From Vibrio algivorus (GTDB taxonomy: Bacteria; Pseudomonadota; Gammaproteobacteria; Enterobacterales; Vibrionaceae): DNA of 64,000 nucleotides. Positions 23,595 to 33,270 of this stretch are shown piece after piece (the stretch's first letter is position 1; each line of letters begins with the position of its first letter). The notes beneath the pieces were generated by a model, which saw only the letters and a list, made by a program, of their open reading frames with translations, ran no database searches and was not told the origin of the DNA. The stretch is from positions 434,001 through 498,000 of the forward strand of contig NZ_AP018679.1 in assembly GCF_002218005.2 (NCBI RefSeq), given 5' to 3'. Made by a program: the position numbers and the translations under genes.

Positions 23595-24908
23595 ATGAAA
23601 ATTATCCACACTTCAGATTGGCATCTTGGTCAAAATTTTTTTACAAAAAGTCGTAAGAATGAGCATCAAGCTTTTATTAATTGGCTACTTGAGTTGGTTA
23701 AAGCACAACAAGTTGATGTTGTTATTATTGCAGGAGATGTCTTCGATACTGGCACGCCACCAAGTTATGCTCGAGAGATGTACAATCAATTTGTCGTGAA
23801 ATTGAGCGAACTAGAGACTACCTTAATTGTTTTAGGTGGCAATCATGATTCGGTTTCAATGTTGAATGAATCTAAAGATCTGCTTGCTTGCTTAAATACC
23901 CATGTTATTGCGAATACGACGGAAAACCTTGATGAACAAGTGATCTTGCTGGAAGACCGTAGTAAACAAGCTGGTGCTATTTTGTGTGCTGTTCCTTTTA
24001 TCCGACCGAGAGATGTGTTGCAAAGTGTCGCGGGAGAAACGAGTACTCAAAAAAAACAAGCACTGGGTGAGGCTATTCAGCAGCACTATCAAACATTGCA
24101 CGATAAGGCATTAGAAATACAAAATGAGCAAGAACAGACACTCAAACGTAAACTGCCCATTATTGTAACGGGGCATTTAACAGCATTAGGTGTTACGACG
24201 TCTGAATCTGTACGAGATATTTATATCGGTTCACTCGAAGCTTTCGATGCTAAAGCTTTTCCTCCTGTTGATTATATTGCACTTGGTCATATACACAGAC
24301 CACAAATTGTTGCTAAATCTGAATCTATTCGATATTGCGGATCACCCATTCCGTTAAGTTTTGATGAGATAAAAACGAAAACGGTTGAAAGTGAAATCAC
24401 AGAAAAAGGCCAACCAAGGTTATCGAATAAACAAGTCGTGTTAGTAGAATTTAACGAGAATGGTAAACGAATTGAGCCGCTTCCTATTCCACTTTTTCAA
24501 TCCATGACGACATTAAAAGGATCGCTTGAAAGTATAGAGTCGCAATTGCAGCAGTTTGTGGGTATTGAGCAAACGGTTTGGTTGTGTATTCATGTAGAAA
24601 TTGACGATTATTTGTCAGATTTGCAACCTAGAATCCAAGCGATGACAGAAGATCTCAATGTTGAAGTATTACAGTTACGTCGTAGCCGATCGCAGAAAAC
24701 TCAATCACTTACTCAAGAGAAAAATGAGACATTGGCGGAGCTTACTCCACAAGATGTTTTCCACAAGCGAATGAGCCTTGAATCTTTTGAAGGAGAAGCG
24801 GCAGAGGCTAGGCAACAACGAATTATTCAGCAGTTTGAGCAAGTCGTATCCGATGTCTTAGAGCAACAAGGTGATCATGGCGACGATCGTAATAAGGAAG
24901 TGAAATAA
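23595..24908 (+). CDS. sbcD: SbcD, nuclease subunit of the SbcCD complex
   Basis: 437 residues with all phosphoesterase motifs of Mre11/SbcD: DWHLGQ (8-13), GDVFDTG (about 47-53), GNHDS (about 82-86) and the C-terminal GH..AL..GHIHRPQ region (about 195-240). With SbcC it cuts DNA hairpins and protein-blocked ends, limiting palindromes. Length is slightly above E. coli SbcD (400). The stop codon overlaps the sbcC start by one base (TAATG). The start has no strong Shine-Dalgarno and lies just after a dispersed repeat. Confidence 0.95.
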   Translation: MKIIHTSDWHLGQNFFTKSRKNEHQAFINWLLELVKAQQVDVVIIAGDVFDTGTPPSYAREMYNQFVVKLSELETTLIVLGGNHDSVSMLNESKDLLACLNTHVIANTTENLDEQVILLEDRSKQAGAILCAVPFIRPRDVLQSVAGETSTQKKQALGEAIQQHYQTLHDKALEIQNEQEQTLKRKLPIIVTGHLTALGVTTSESVRDIYIGSLEAFDAKAFPPVDYIALGHIHRPQIVAKSESIRYCGSPIPLSFDEIKTKTVESEITEKGQPRLSNKQVVLVEFNENGKRIEPLPIPLFQSMTTLKGSLESIESQLQQFVGIEQTVWLCIHVEIDDYLSDLQPRIQAMTEDLNVEVLQLRRSRSQKTQSLTQEKNETLAELTPQDVFHKRMSLESFEGEAAEARQQRIIQQFEQVVSDVLEQQGDHGDDRNKEVK

Positions 24909-27900
24909 TGAAAATTTTAACGGTTCGCTTTCAGAATTTAAATTCCCTAAAGGGAGAGTGGAAAATCGACTTCACTCAATCACCTTTTGCTGAAAATGGC
25001 TTATTTGCAATCACGGGGCCAACTGGAGCAGGGAAAACAACCTTACTCGATGCCATGTGTCTAGCTTTGTACCATCAAACACCACGTCTGGGGCTTATCT
25101 CTACTTCAAACAATGAGATCATGACTCGCGGTACTGCGGAATGCTTAGCGGAAGTTGAATTTGAAGTAAAAGGCAAAGCCTATCGTGCATTTTGGAGCAT
25201 GCGCCGTTCCCGAGGTAAGGTAGATGGGAACTTGCAATCCGCGGTGGTTGAACTTGCTGAAGTGGTAAGTGGTAAAATGCTGGCTACTCAAATAAAACGA
25301 AAAGACATTTTATTAAAAGATATTACGGGCCTTGATTTTTCACGTTTTACTAAATCAATGATGCTGTCTCAAGGGCAGTTTGCCGCTTTTTTAAATGCCA
25401 AAGAATCAGAGCGAGCCGAGCTACTTGAAGAGTTAACGGGCACGGAGATCTACGGTCAAATTTCAGAGAAAGTGCATGAGTACTTTACGGACGCGAAACA
25501 AAAGTTAGTGGCATTGGAATCGCAAGCAAAAGGCGTACAGCTTCTTTCTTTAGAGCAAGTTTCAGCGCTGAATAATGAGCTTGAAGAAGTTAAGTTACAA
25601 CAGCAGAAAAATAAACAAGCATTACAAGCTTGGAATGAGCACCATCAATGGTGGCAACAGTACCAATCAGCCCAACAGGCCGTTCAAGAAGCGAAGCAAC
25701 GACAAGAAAAAGTGAATCAACAAAAGCTAGATGAACAAACACAGTTGGATAAACTTGAGAAAAGTGAACCTGCGGAAAAATTGAAACAGCCTTTCCAACA
25801 ATGGCAACAGACCAGAATACAACTTGATGCTATTACCACTCAATTAAATGAAAAGCAGCAACAATTCTCAGAGACTGAAAAGCAGAAACAATCGAAACAG
25901 CGGAACTATAATCAGGCAATAGTTGCATTGGAGCAACAAAAACAATCACAAAGAAATCTATTCAAATTAATTGATGATCAAGTATTACCTCTCGATCAAG
26001 ATATACAGCAAAAAGAGACCAAAGTTACCGATTTAACGGCTCAATACCAAAATGAAAATAAGCAGCTTAATCTCGTACAACAAGATCTTAACCAAGTTAA
26101 ATCAGCCCTAGAACAAGTTCAAAAACAACAGGCTACTTGCCGTGAGTATCTAGATAAGCATGCGAATGACGAGGTGATTTCTCAACACCTAAATTCATGG
26201 CAGCTGCAAGTTGAGCAAATGGCCCAAAAGGGGCGTGAAATAGCCGAGCTAAATAAGACTATTCAAGCTGAACAACAAGCAAAAGATAAGCTGGCTAGTA
26301 CGATCGCAGCAGAAGAAAAACACTTTCACCAATGCCAAGCGGATGTTCATGGTAAACAAGCTCTGTATCAAGCTGCTAATCAAACCTGGTTATCTCTTAA
26401 TACCGATGAACAAAAAAATACGGAACAATTGGCTAAAGAGTTAGAAGAAAAAGATCAACATCGCAATTTTATTTATCAATTAAGAATCAAACACGATACA
26501 TGGTCAAAGTTATCGCAAACTATCTTGCGTGAAGCTAAGGTATTGGTTGAGCAGAATAAACAGCATCAACAGCTCACCGATAATTGCACATTATTACGTC
26601 AGGCTTATAAAGCGAAAGATGCAGAAATACACAGCTATAAAACACTTATCGATCAGGATACGCAATTTGCCGATTATCGTGCCAAATTACAAACGGGTGA
26701 GGCGTGTCCTTTATGTGGTTCGTTAGAACATCCGGCTCTAGATCATTCGACAGCGCTAAATCGCTCGCAAGTCAGTCTAGATAAAGAACGAGCCGAAATA
26801 GAAAAAAAGACGATTGAAACGCAAGGCATGCAAGCTAGGTCGCAACTAGATTCTACCGCTCGCCATATAACAGAATTAACACAAAAACAGCAGCAAGATA
26901 AAGCTGAGTTGAACGTGATTGAACAACAATGGCAGCAAAGTTTTACCAATCAAACATTACCGCTGTTTGAGATTGAAGACGTAAAACAATTACAGCAATA
27001 TGAAGCCGACATTCCTAGGCAAATCGAAGCCATCAAAGCGAGGTTATCTCAACTTCAACAAGCTGAAAAACAATTGATTGCTTGCAAAGAAGCACTGCAA
27101 TTAAGTCATTTTCAACAAGAAAAAGCCAAAACCTCATTAGAGACGCTCAGACACCAAGAGCTGACCCTGTTAAAACAAGATGATGCCAAGCTTCAATCAT
27201 TGCAAAGCATGCAAGAGGATAGAGCGACAATTTATCAAACCTTAACTGATCAATGGCTAGCTTTAAGTTATAGCTTGCCTGACTATTCATTACTTGAGGG
27301 TAGTCTAATTGATGTTTCGCCATTAAATCAGTGGTTAGAGCAAAAGCGCCAAGCATCGCAACAATGGCAGCAATATAAGCAGCAATCTATTGAACTGGCG
27401 CATAAACTTGTACAAGCGCAACAAGATGAAGTTCGGTTGAATCAATCTCTAAAAGAGAAACAACAGCTTTTAGGTGAAACGAATAAAGCACTCACTGCTC
27501 AAGTTGAATGGTTAGCACATCAGAAACAAGAGAGATTGGCATTATTTGGTAAACGAAATATTGCAGAAGAAAAACAAGCGAGCCAAAAACAATTAGATGA
27601 AGCGGAGCAAGCTTATCAAGTTGCTCAACAACAATGGCATAGTTTGCAAGTTCAGTTAGAAAAATTATCCGGTGAGATTGCCAGCACTCAAAATCAGTTT
27701 GAACAACAAACTCAAGCTTATAAAAAGGCACTAGAAGGTTGGCAACAAGCTCTCACACAAAGCCCATTTGAAAGCCAGGCAATATTTGAAGAGTCATTAT
27801 TAGATGACAATGAACGGCAGAAACTTATTGTCTTGCAACAAGAGATAAATAACCAAGTAGAGCGAACCGTTGCCTTAGTCGATAATGCCAATAAACAGTG

Positions 27901-28672
27901 GGATCGCATTCAACAGCATGAAAAGGCTTCTCAGTGGATGACGACTGATTGCGAAATGGTGTTGAAAAGCCTGAAAGAAGTCAGTGAGATCTTAGATAGT
28001 CAAACCTACCGCATTGGACAAATTGAACATGAATTAGTAAGTGATAAACGTAGGCGAGAAGGGCAAGTTGAGTTATTTAAACAGATAGAATCACAGCAAT
28101 CGTACTATGATGATTGGCAGTATCTCCATGCTTTAATTGGTTCTAAAAGTGGTGATAAATTTCGAAAATTTGCTCAAGGGCTTACTTTAGATAACCTAGT
28201 GTATTTAGCCAACAAACAGCTGGAACGACTGCATGGACGTTATTTACTACAGCGTTCAGGCGTTTCAATCAATGACAATAACCAAGCGTCTAATGCTTAT
28301 GTATCGACTGACGGGTTGTCATTATCGGTGATTGATACATGGCAAGGCGATACAATCCGAGATACGAAGACTTTATCTGGTGGTGAAAGCTTTTTAGTAA
28401 GCTTAGCTTTAGCGCTCGCATTGTCAGATTTGGTCAGTCACAAAACCAGTATTGATTCTTTATTCTTAGATGAAGGTTTTGGTACATTGGATGCCGATAC
28501 ATTAGATATGGCGTTAAATGCATTAGATAACTTAAACGCATCCGGAAAAATGATTGGTGTTATCAGTCATATAGATGCGATGAAAGAACGTATTCCAGTT
28601 CAAATAAAAGTGCATAAACGTAATGGACTTGGAATGAGTGAATTAGACTCTTCTTTTCGTGTGTCAGTTTAA
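24908..28672 (+). CDS. sbcC: SbcC, ATPase subunit of the SbcCD complex
   Basis: 1254 residues, larger than E. coli SbcC (1048). Walker A GPTGAGKTT at 37-45, a Q-loop region with MLSQGQFAAFL near 150, long Gln-rich coiled-coil arms, the zinc-hook CPLCGS at residues 600-605 in the centre, ABC signature LSGGE near 1155 and Walker B SLFLDEGFGTLD at 1184-1195. This is a complete Rad50-like SMC protein. The arms are strikingly rich in Gln (many QQ and KQQQ runs) and probably explain the extra length. Confidence 0.95.
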   Translation: MKILTVRFQNLNSLKGEWKIDFTQSPFAENGLFAITGPTGAGKTTLLDAMCLALYHQTPRLGLISTSNNEIMTRGTAECLAEVEFEVKGKAYRAFWSMRRSRGKVDGNLQSAVVELAEVVSGKMLATQIKRKDILLKDITGLDFSRFTKSMMLSQGQFAAFLNAKESERAELLEELTGTEIYGQISEKVHEYFTDAKQKLVALESQAKGVQLLSLEQVSALNNELEEVKLQQQKNKQALQAWNEHHQWWQQYQSAQQAVQEAKQRQEKVNQQKLDEQTQLDKLEKSEPAEKLKQPFQQWQQTRIQLDAITTQLNEKQQQFSETEKQKQSKQRNYNQAIVALEQQKQSQRNLFKLIDDQVLPLDQDIQQKETKVTDLTAQYQNENKQLNLVQQDLNQVKSALEQVQKQQATCREYLDKHANDEVISQHLNSWQLQVEQMAQKGREIAELNKTIQAEQQAKDKLASTIAAEEKHFHQCQADVHGKQALYQAANQTWLSLNTDEQKNTEQLAKELEEKDQHRNFIYQLRIKHDTWSKLSQTILREAKVLVEQNKQHQQLTDNCTLLRQAYKAKDAEIHSYKTLIDQDTQFADYRAKLQTGEACPLCGSLEHPALDHSTALNRSQVSLDKERAEIEKKTIETQGMQARSQLDSTARHITELTQKQQQDKAELNVIEQQWQQSFTNQTLPLFEIEDVKQLQQYEADIPRQIEAIKARLSQLQQAEKQLIACKEALQLSHFQQEKAKTSLETLRHQELTLLKQDDAKLQSLQSMQEDRATIYQTLTDQWLALSYSLPDYSLLEGSLIDVSPLNQWLEQKRQASQQWQQYKQQSIELAHKLVQAQQDEVRLNQSLKEKQQLLGETNKALTAQVEWLAHQKQERLALFGKRNIAEEKQASQKQLDEAEQAYQVAQQQWHSLQVQLEKLSGEIASTQNQFEQQTQAYKKALEGWQQALTQSPFESQAIFEESLLDDNERQKLIVLQQEINNQVERTVALVDNANKQWDRIQQHEKASQWMTTDCEMVLKSLKEVSEILDSQTYRIGQIEHELVSDKRRREGQVELFKQIESQQSYYDDWQYLHALIGSKSGDKFRKFAQGLTLDNLVYLANKQLERLHGRYLLQRSGVSINDNNQASNAYVSTDGLSLSVIDTWQGDTIRDTKTLSGGESFLVSLALALALSDLVSHKTSIDSLFLDEGFGTLDADTLDMALNALDNLNASGKMIGVISHIDAMKERIPVQIKVHKRNGLGMSELDSSFRVSV

Positions 28673-28681
28673 TTGGAAATC

Positions 28682-28704
28682 TATACCCAAGTGACTTCAA
28701 GGTA
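28682..28704 (+). repeat. Dispersed Vibrio-type repeat, isolated left end
   Basis: TATACCCAAGTGACTTCAAG is the terminal sequence of the ~267-bp repeat, without the remainder, 10 bases after the sbcC stop. Confidence 0.6.
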
Positions 28705-28745
28705 TAAAACTACCCAATATTAAAGGGGTAATAAAAGGAATAATA

Positions 28746-29360
28746 ATGACAACAATACTGGTAGATAATAGAAAGCTGAAGCCTTCAAAGGTCGTGTGTG
28801 TAGGCCGAAATTATGCAGATCACGTCAAAGAGCTAAACAATGCAATGCCAGATCAAATGGTCGTATTTAATAAGCCGAGTACCTCAATTACTAATCAGCT
28901 AACATCCTTTCATCAGGAGCAATTACACTACGAAGGTGAGATTTGCTTTAGCATTAAAAATGGTGGAATACATGCAGTTGGCTTTGGTCTCGATCTCACT
29001 AAGCGTGAATTACAATCTCAATTGAAAGCAAAGCAATTGCCTTGGGAGCGTGCTAAAGCATTTGATGGCTCTGCTGTGTTAAGTAAGTTTGTGTCTTTAA
29101 AGGGCGGTAATTGGCAAGGTTTGTCACTAGAACTTTTGATCAATGGACTGCGAGTGCAAGCCGGTGGGGTAATGAATATGATGTATACCCCAGATGATAT
29201 TTTGAGTGAAGTGAAATCTTATACCACATTAAATAATGGCGATGTGATCATGACAGGTACACCAAGCGGTGTTGGTGTGGTGCATGAAGGTGATATCTTT
29301 ACTGCGAGAATTAAGCAATATGATCAATTGTTGATCGAGACTCAATGGGTAGCGAATTAA
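28746..29360 (+). CDS. Fumarylacetoacetate-hydrolase-family protein (YcgM-like)
   Basis: 204 residues, one FAH domain. Typical motifs: VVCVGRNYADHVKEL (15-29), HYEGEICF with the metal-binding Glu pair (about 61-68), and the C-terminal NNGDVIMTGTPSGVG. The length matches E. coli YcgM (219 aa) and human FAHD1, acylpyruvase/oxaloacetate decarboxylase enzymes. Exact substrate cannot be told. AAAGGA lies eight bases before the ATG; monocistronic. Confidence 0.85.
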   Translation: MTTILVDNRKLKPSKVVCVGRNYADHVKELNNAMPDQMVVFNKPSTSITNQLTSFHQEQLHYEGEICFSIKNGGIHAVGFGLDLTKRELQSQLKAKQLPWERAKAFDGSAVLSKFVSLKGGNWQGLSLELLINGLRVQAGGVMNMMYTPDDILSEVKSYTTLNNGDVIMTGTPSGVGVVHEGDIFTARIKQYDQLLIETQWVAN

Positions 29361-29593
29361 AATATAATAGTTAATGAAGTGTTAAGTATACTGTTCTTAT
29401 CAGAGTTCTCTGCTCAGTATTTGGTCTAACTCATTGGTTTCTAATACGTTAGTTTTTTCTATTAATCGCAGTGTGTTAATGGCTTGTTAATTAGAAAAAC
29501 TAATGCGAATTCTGGTTATTTTTCATTGTTAACTGGTCTTTTGTACTTTTATTATGCGCTCAAGTTGATAGTTGAACTAGAGTGAGTATAAAG

Positions 29594-29782
29594 ATGACAC
29601 AAGCAATTTTAGAAACAGTTGCAACACCATCTATGGATCAAAAAACCTACTCGGTTAACATCAAAGGATTGATGAAACACATTGTGGACGTATTATTTGG
29701 AGCAACCAAAAAGCCAGTTACTTCGGCTTATGACGCTTCATCATTATCTTCACATTTGCAAAAAGATCTTGGTTTATATTAA
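29594..29782 (+). CDS. Small protein, unknown, DUF1127-like ending
   Basis: 62 residues from ATG 29594 (a GTG at 29582 would add four). The C-terminal LSSHLQKDLGLY resembles the end of the DUF1127 helix (LxxxLLxDIGL), and a basic/hydrophobic helix LMKHIVDVLFGATKK precedes it. DUF1127 proteins are small, often stress-related. It has its own terminator. A real gene is likely given codon use and terminator; function unknown. Confidence 0.55.
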   Translation: MTQAILETVATPSMDQKTYSVNIKGLMKHIVDVLFGATKKPVTSAYDASSLSSHLQKDLGLY

Positions 29783-29810
29783 AACTAAGTTCGATAAAGA
29801 ATAATTTAAG

Positions 29811-29838
29811 AAGCTGGCCTGATGGTCAGCTTTTTTTT
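29811..29838 (+). terminator. Terminator after the small protein gene
   Basis: AAGCTGGCC-TGAT-GGTCAGCTT (one G:T) followed by TTTTTT. Confidence 0.8.
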
Positions 29839-30153
29839 ATATTATTTTTGTGGTTAAAAACAAGTCAGTGATTCTGTTACTACCATAAGGTTGAAGTAAA
29901 TTACCAAATCTAATGCATTTGGTAGTCAATGATTCTGTTGGTGTGATTCTAAGCCTTGTTTCTTTGTCATAAAGTTAGCAGAATGTTCTGAAAGCAGCGT
30001 GAAGTCTTTTATCAATAGATTGAAACACTGCGAATTTCTCCTCAAAAAAGCCAAATGAGTTATTAGCATTGCTGATGGCGATGGAAGGCGATAACAATAA
30101 AAAGCTTGGAATTGAATGTTCAATCAGTTCACTTGCTTCATTAAGGACATGAT
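29839..30153. other. Gap before the NRAMP-like gene, with hairpin and short direct repeat
   Basis: Holds a TACCAAAT/ATTTGGTA stem (29902-29924) and the near-repeat GTCA(G/A)TGATTCTGTT at about 29863 and 29924. The two short minus-strand frames here overlap each other and the next gene and look spurious. Confidence 0.4.
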
Positions 30154-31449
30154 ATGGAAAATACTGCCACAATTGCAGCTCCTCAGGTAGGAGATGTCAG
30201 TAAGAAAACGTCTCTAATCAAAGCACTTGGCCCTGGAGTCATGATGGCTTCTGCGGCTGTTGGCGGCTCGCATTTAGTGTCATCAACACAAGCTGGCGCT
30301 ATTTATGGTTGGCAACTTGCTGCTCTTATCTTGCTAGTAAACTTCTTTAAATACCCATTTTTTAGAGCTGGCGTTCAATATACGTTAGGTACTGGCCAAA
30401 GCTTAGTTCAAGGGTATCATCAAATGGGAATTGGTTACCTGTGGCTGTTTAATGTTCTTAATTTTGTTTCAGCCTTCGTCAATATAGCCGCATTATTGAT
30501 GTTTAGCGCTAGTTTAATGGGGTACTTCTTACCAATCTCACTATCTCTCCCTACCATTGCTGGTGGTATCGTAGTCACATGTTTAGCTATTTTGGTTGCA
30601 GGACATTTCAAAGCACTGAGTACTTTATCTAAAGTTATCATGGGTGTGTTAGTCATAACCACTGTGCTCGCAGTGATGATTGCTGCGAGTAATGGCGCAG
30701 TTGCACCTGCGGATTATCAAAGCCCTTCAGCTTGGACTATGGCTGCCTTTGGTTTTATTGTGATCATGATGGGGTGGATGCCTGCACCAATTGAAATTTC
30801 TTGCTTTAATTCATTATGGTTAAAATCACAAAGTAAAGAGCAAAAAGTGACGGAGCGCTCAGCATTATTTGATTTTAATGTTGGTTATATAGGTACGGCC
30901 GTTTTAGCGATAGTTTTCTTATCTCTTGGGGCATTAGTACTTAATGGTAGCGGTGAAACGCTTAAAACATCAGGCATTGGTTTCTCACATCAATTAGTCA
31001 GCATGTACACGGCATCTATTGGCGAATGGTCTCGTTATCTGATTGCGGTGATTGCTTTCTTTTGTATCTTCGGTAGTACCATTACTTGTATCGATGGTTA
31101 CTCTCGAGTGTTAACCGAAAGTACTTTATTACTGAGTAATAAATCAGAAGAAAGTCATCCAAGTGAAGCGAAACGTTTCTTAAATATCTGGATGGTGATT
31201 GTGAGCTTACTTTCCTTTATCGTTATTCTATTTTTTACTTCCTCATTAATGGCAATGATGCATTTTGCGATGATTTTAGCCTTTATGACAACGCCGGTAT
31301 TTGCCGTTTTGAATTACAAATTAGTAACGAAAACTAACTTACCAGAAAGTCTTAAATTTACGGGTAAACTGAAAGCTCTGTCTTGGGTTGGGTTTATTTA
31401 TCTATTTGGTTTCCTAGCCGCCTTTATCTGGTGGAGTTGGTTTATATAA
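30154..31449 (+). CDS. NRAMP-family transporter, atypical metal site
   Basis: 431 residues with about 11 membrane helices and the overall pattern of NRAMP/MntH: GPGVMMASAAVGG near residue 27 then STQAGA, and WMPAP in helix 6. The metal-binding DPGN of helix 1 is replaced by GGSH (37-40) and MPH of helix 6 by MPA (209-211), so the canonical Mn/Fe ligands (Asp, Asn) are lost. It belongs to the NRAMP superfamily but probably moves another substrate or uses another ion. RBS AAGGAC precedes the ATG; monocistronic with terminator. Confidence 0.8.
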   Translation: MENTATIAAPQVGDVSKKTSLIKALGPGVMMASAAVGGSHLVSSTQAGAIYGWQLAALILLVNFFKYPFFRAGVQYTLGTGQSLVQGYHQMGIGYLWLFNVLNFVSAFVNIAALLMFSASLMGYFLPISLSLPTIAGGIVVTCLAILVAGHFKALSTLSKVIMGVLVITTVLAVMIAASNGAVAPADYQSPSAWTMAAFGFIVIMMGWMPAPIEISCFNSLWLKSQSKEQKVTERSALFDFNVGYIGTAVLAIVFLSLGALVLNGSGETLKTSGIGFSHQLVSMYTASIGEWSRYLIAVIAFFCIFGSTITCIDGYSRVLTESTLLLSNKSEESHPSEAKRFLNIWMVIVSLLSFIVILFFTSSLMAMMHFAMILAFMTTPVFAVLNYKLVTKTNLPESLKFTGKLKALSWVGFIYLFGFLAAFIWWSWFI

Positions 31450-31495
31450 TTGGTAATATAGAAAAACCTTCTATTTGAAAGCCCAAGTTATTTGA

Positions 31496-31526
31496 AAGCT
31501 TAAGTGAGATCTACTTAGGCTTTTTT
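31496..31526 (+). terminator. Terminator after the NRAMP-like gene
   Basis: AAGCTTAAGT-GAGATCT-ACTTAGGCTT (one G:T) followed by T residues. Confidence 0.75.
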
Positions 31527-31628
31527 ATTTTTATAAGTCCTTGGTCTTGTAAATCAAACATATACTTAAGTATAGCTAGGGTAATAAATACCTAACCTCG
31601 TGGTGATACTCAAAATTAGGGAAAATAA

Positions 31629-32936
31629 ATGGATTTTAAGCATTACATAGACGTCGTACAGCAGGCGAGTCAACAGGTTTTTGAGGTATTGGCGCAAACA
31701 GCGACTTATATCCAACTGGCTATTGTATTGATTGTATTTGGTTGCTCCTTTTTTTTCGCAAAAATGATTCGCAGAAATGTGCCAGCATTAACTAAGATCG
31801 CCAAACAAGAGGAGGCAAATCAACTACGTAAAATTTCCAGTAAGTTTGGTAACTTGGTTTTTCCAATTATCACGGTTTTTATTTTGATGTTTTCTATCGA
31901 AATTGTTCAAAAACTATTGGGGCATTCTTGGCTTATTAATACTGCACTAGTCATTGCGATCTTATTGATTTGTAATCGAGTTACCCATGATTTTGTTCGT
32001 TCCGATTTTATCCGCTTTGTGTTTCGCTATATTGGTATACCATTACTTTTCCTCCACCTAGTTAACTTACTTACACCAATTATAAATATCCTTGAATCGA
32101 TGAAGCTTGGGGTCGGTGAAATCCAAATTTCTTTTTATGATGTAGTGAGGGTAGTTTTACTGGGGTCAGTATTATTCTGGCTTGGGCGAATTTCTAATGT
32201 GACAGGAAAAGAGCTGATTCGTCGTCAAGAAAAGCTCGATTTTAGAACCAAAGAAGTGGCGGCAAAGTTGTTTGAAGTGACAATATTTGTATTTTTCTTT
32301 TTGCTACTTCTCAAGGTAATGGGAATTAATTTAACCGCATTGGCAGTCTTTGGTGGTGCGCTTGGCGTGGGGTTAGGTTTTGGCTTACAAGCAATCGCCT
32401 CCAACTTTATTTCCGGCATTATCATTTTATTAGATCGCTCTATTTCGATTGATGATTATATTGAGTTGGAAGATGGACGTACCGGGGTTGTACGTGAATT
32501 GACGCTTCGTTCAACCACACTTGAAACCTATGATGGTAAAGACATCATGGTGCCTAATGAAAAGTTTGTGACCGAAAGCTTTACCAATTGGACTCATAAA
32601 AATAAGAAGCAGCGTTATCGTGTCGATTTTTCGGTAGCTTATGATACCGATATACGTAAGCTGGTGGAAATTATTAAAGTGACAGTGGCATCACATGAGC
32701 AAGTGATCAGTGGAGAAGGCGTTCCCTTTGAAGAACAGCCAGATTGTGAAATTGATGGTTTTGGCGACTCTGGCGTCAATATGTTTGTTGAGTTCTGGAT
32801 GGACGGGATTGACGATGGTAAAAACCGAGTGGGTGGCGATCTTCTACTCATGATTTTTGAAGCGATGCGTGATAATGGATTTGTTATTCCATTCCCTCAA
32901 CGGGAAGTACGAGTTTTAAATAGAGAAGATACTTAA
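31629..32936 (+). CDS. Mechanosensitive channel of MscS family
   Basis: 435 residues. N-terminal part has four or five membrane helices; the pore helix and adjacent beta domain are unmistakable: VFGGALGVGLGFGLQ, ASNFISGIIILLDRSISIDDYIEL, and GVVRELTLRSTTLETYDGKD. MscS channels release solutes on hypo-osmotic shock. It is longer than E. coli MscS (286) because of extra N-terminal helices, as in YnaI/YbdG-type members. Single gene; the gap after it holds a dispersed repeat remnant. Confidence 0.9.
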   Translation: MDFKHYIDVVQQASQQVFEVLAQTATYIQLAIVLIVFGCSFFFAKMIRRNVPALTKIAKQEEANQLRKISSKFGNLVFPIITVFILMFSIEIVQKLLGHSWLINTALVIAILLICNRVTHDFVRSDFIRFVFRYIGIPLLFLHLVNLLTPIINILESMKLGVGEIQISFYDVVRVVLLGSVLFWLGRISNVTGKELIRRQEKLDFRTKEVAAKLFEVTIFVFFFLLLLKVMGINLTALAVFGGALGVGLGFGLQAIASNFISGIIILLDRSISIDDYIELEDGRTGVVRELTLRSTTLETYDGKDIMVPNEKFVTESFTNWTHKNKKQRYRVDFSVAYDTDIRKLVEIIKVTVASHEQVISGEGVPFEEQPDCEIDGFGDSGVNMFVEFWMDGIDDGKNRVGGDLLLMIFEAMRDNGFVIPFPQREVRVLNREDT

Positions 32937-32956
32937 AGAAAGGGGCATTTAGATGG

Positions 32957-33130
32957 CTTGCTGTTTTTACTTGTTCTTCGGGAGCTTCACCCAGACCTCT
33001 TCTTTTTAAGAGATAGGCTGCGTCAGATTGGTTTGAAAGGTGCTTTTATTCCTTATTTTTTTGCAATCTTTCTTGTCTAAATAGGCGCTTGATAGCTCTG
33101 AATTCTGCATCTGGAAGTCACTTGGGTATA
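32957..33130 (+). repeat. Dispersed Vibrio-type repeat, left-truncated copy
   Basis: From CTTGCTGTTTTTACTTG onward it aligns with the right two thirds of the full repeat (TTCGGGAGCTTCA, GCGTCAGATTGGTTTGAAAGGTG, GATAGCTCTGAATTCTGCATC, end AAGTCACTTGGGTATA). Left end absent. Confidence 0.75.
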
Positions 33131-33270
33131 TATTAGTTGCAGACTATTTTTATATAAATTGTGCATGGTGGTAAAACCAGATAGCTTATTCAATATCGAA
33201 TTATTTTTTATGATTATTCATACGGAGGTCGTTGAACTTTCGTATTGATATTTGCTGAGAATGGACAACC

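Noticed and set aside
29926..30172. Two overlapping minus-strand frames of 65 codons
   Set aside because: They overlap each other and the start of the NRAMP-like gene, lack ribosome sites and conserved features.
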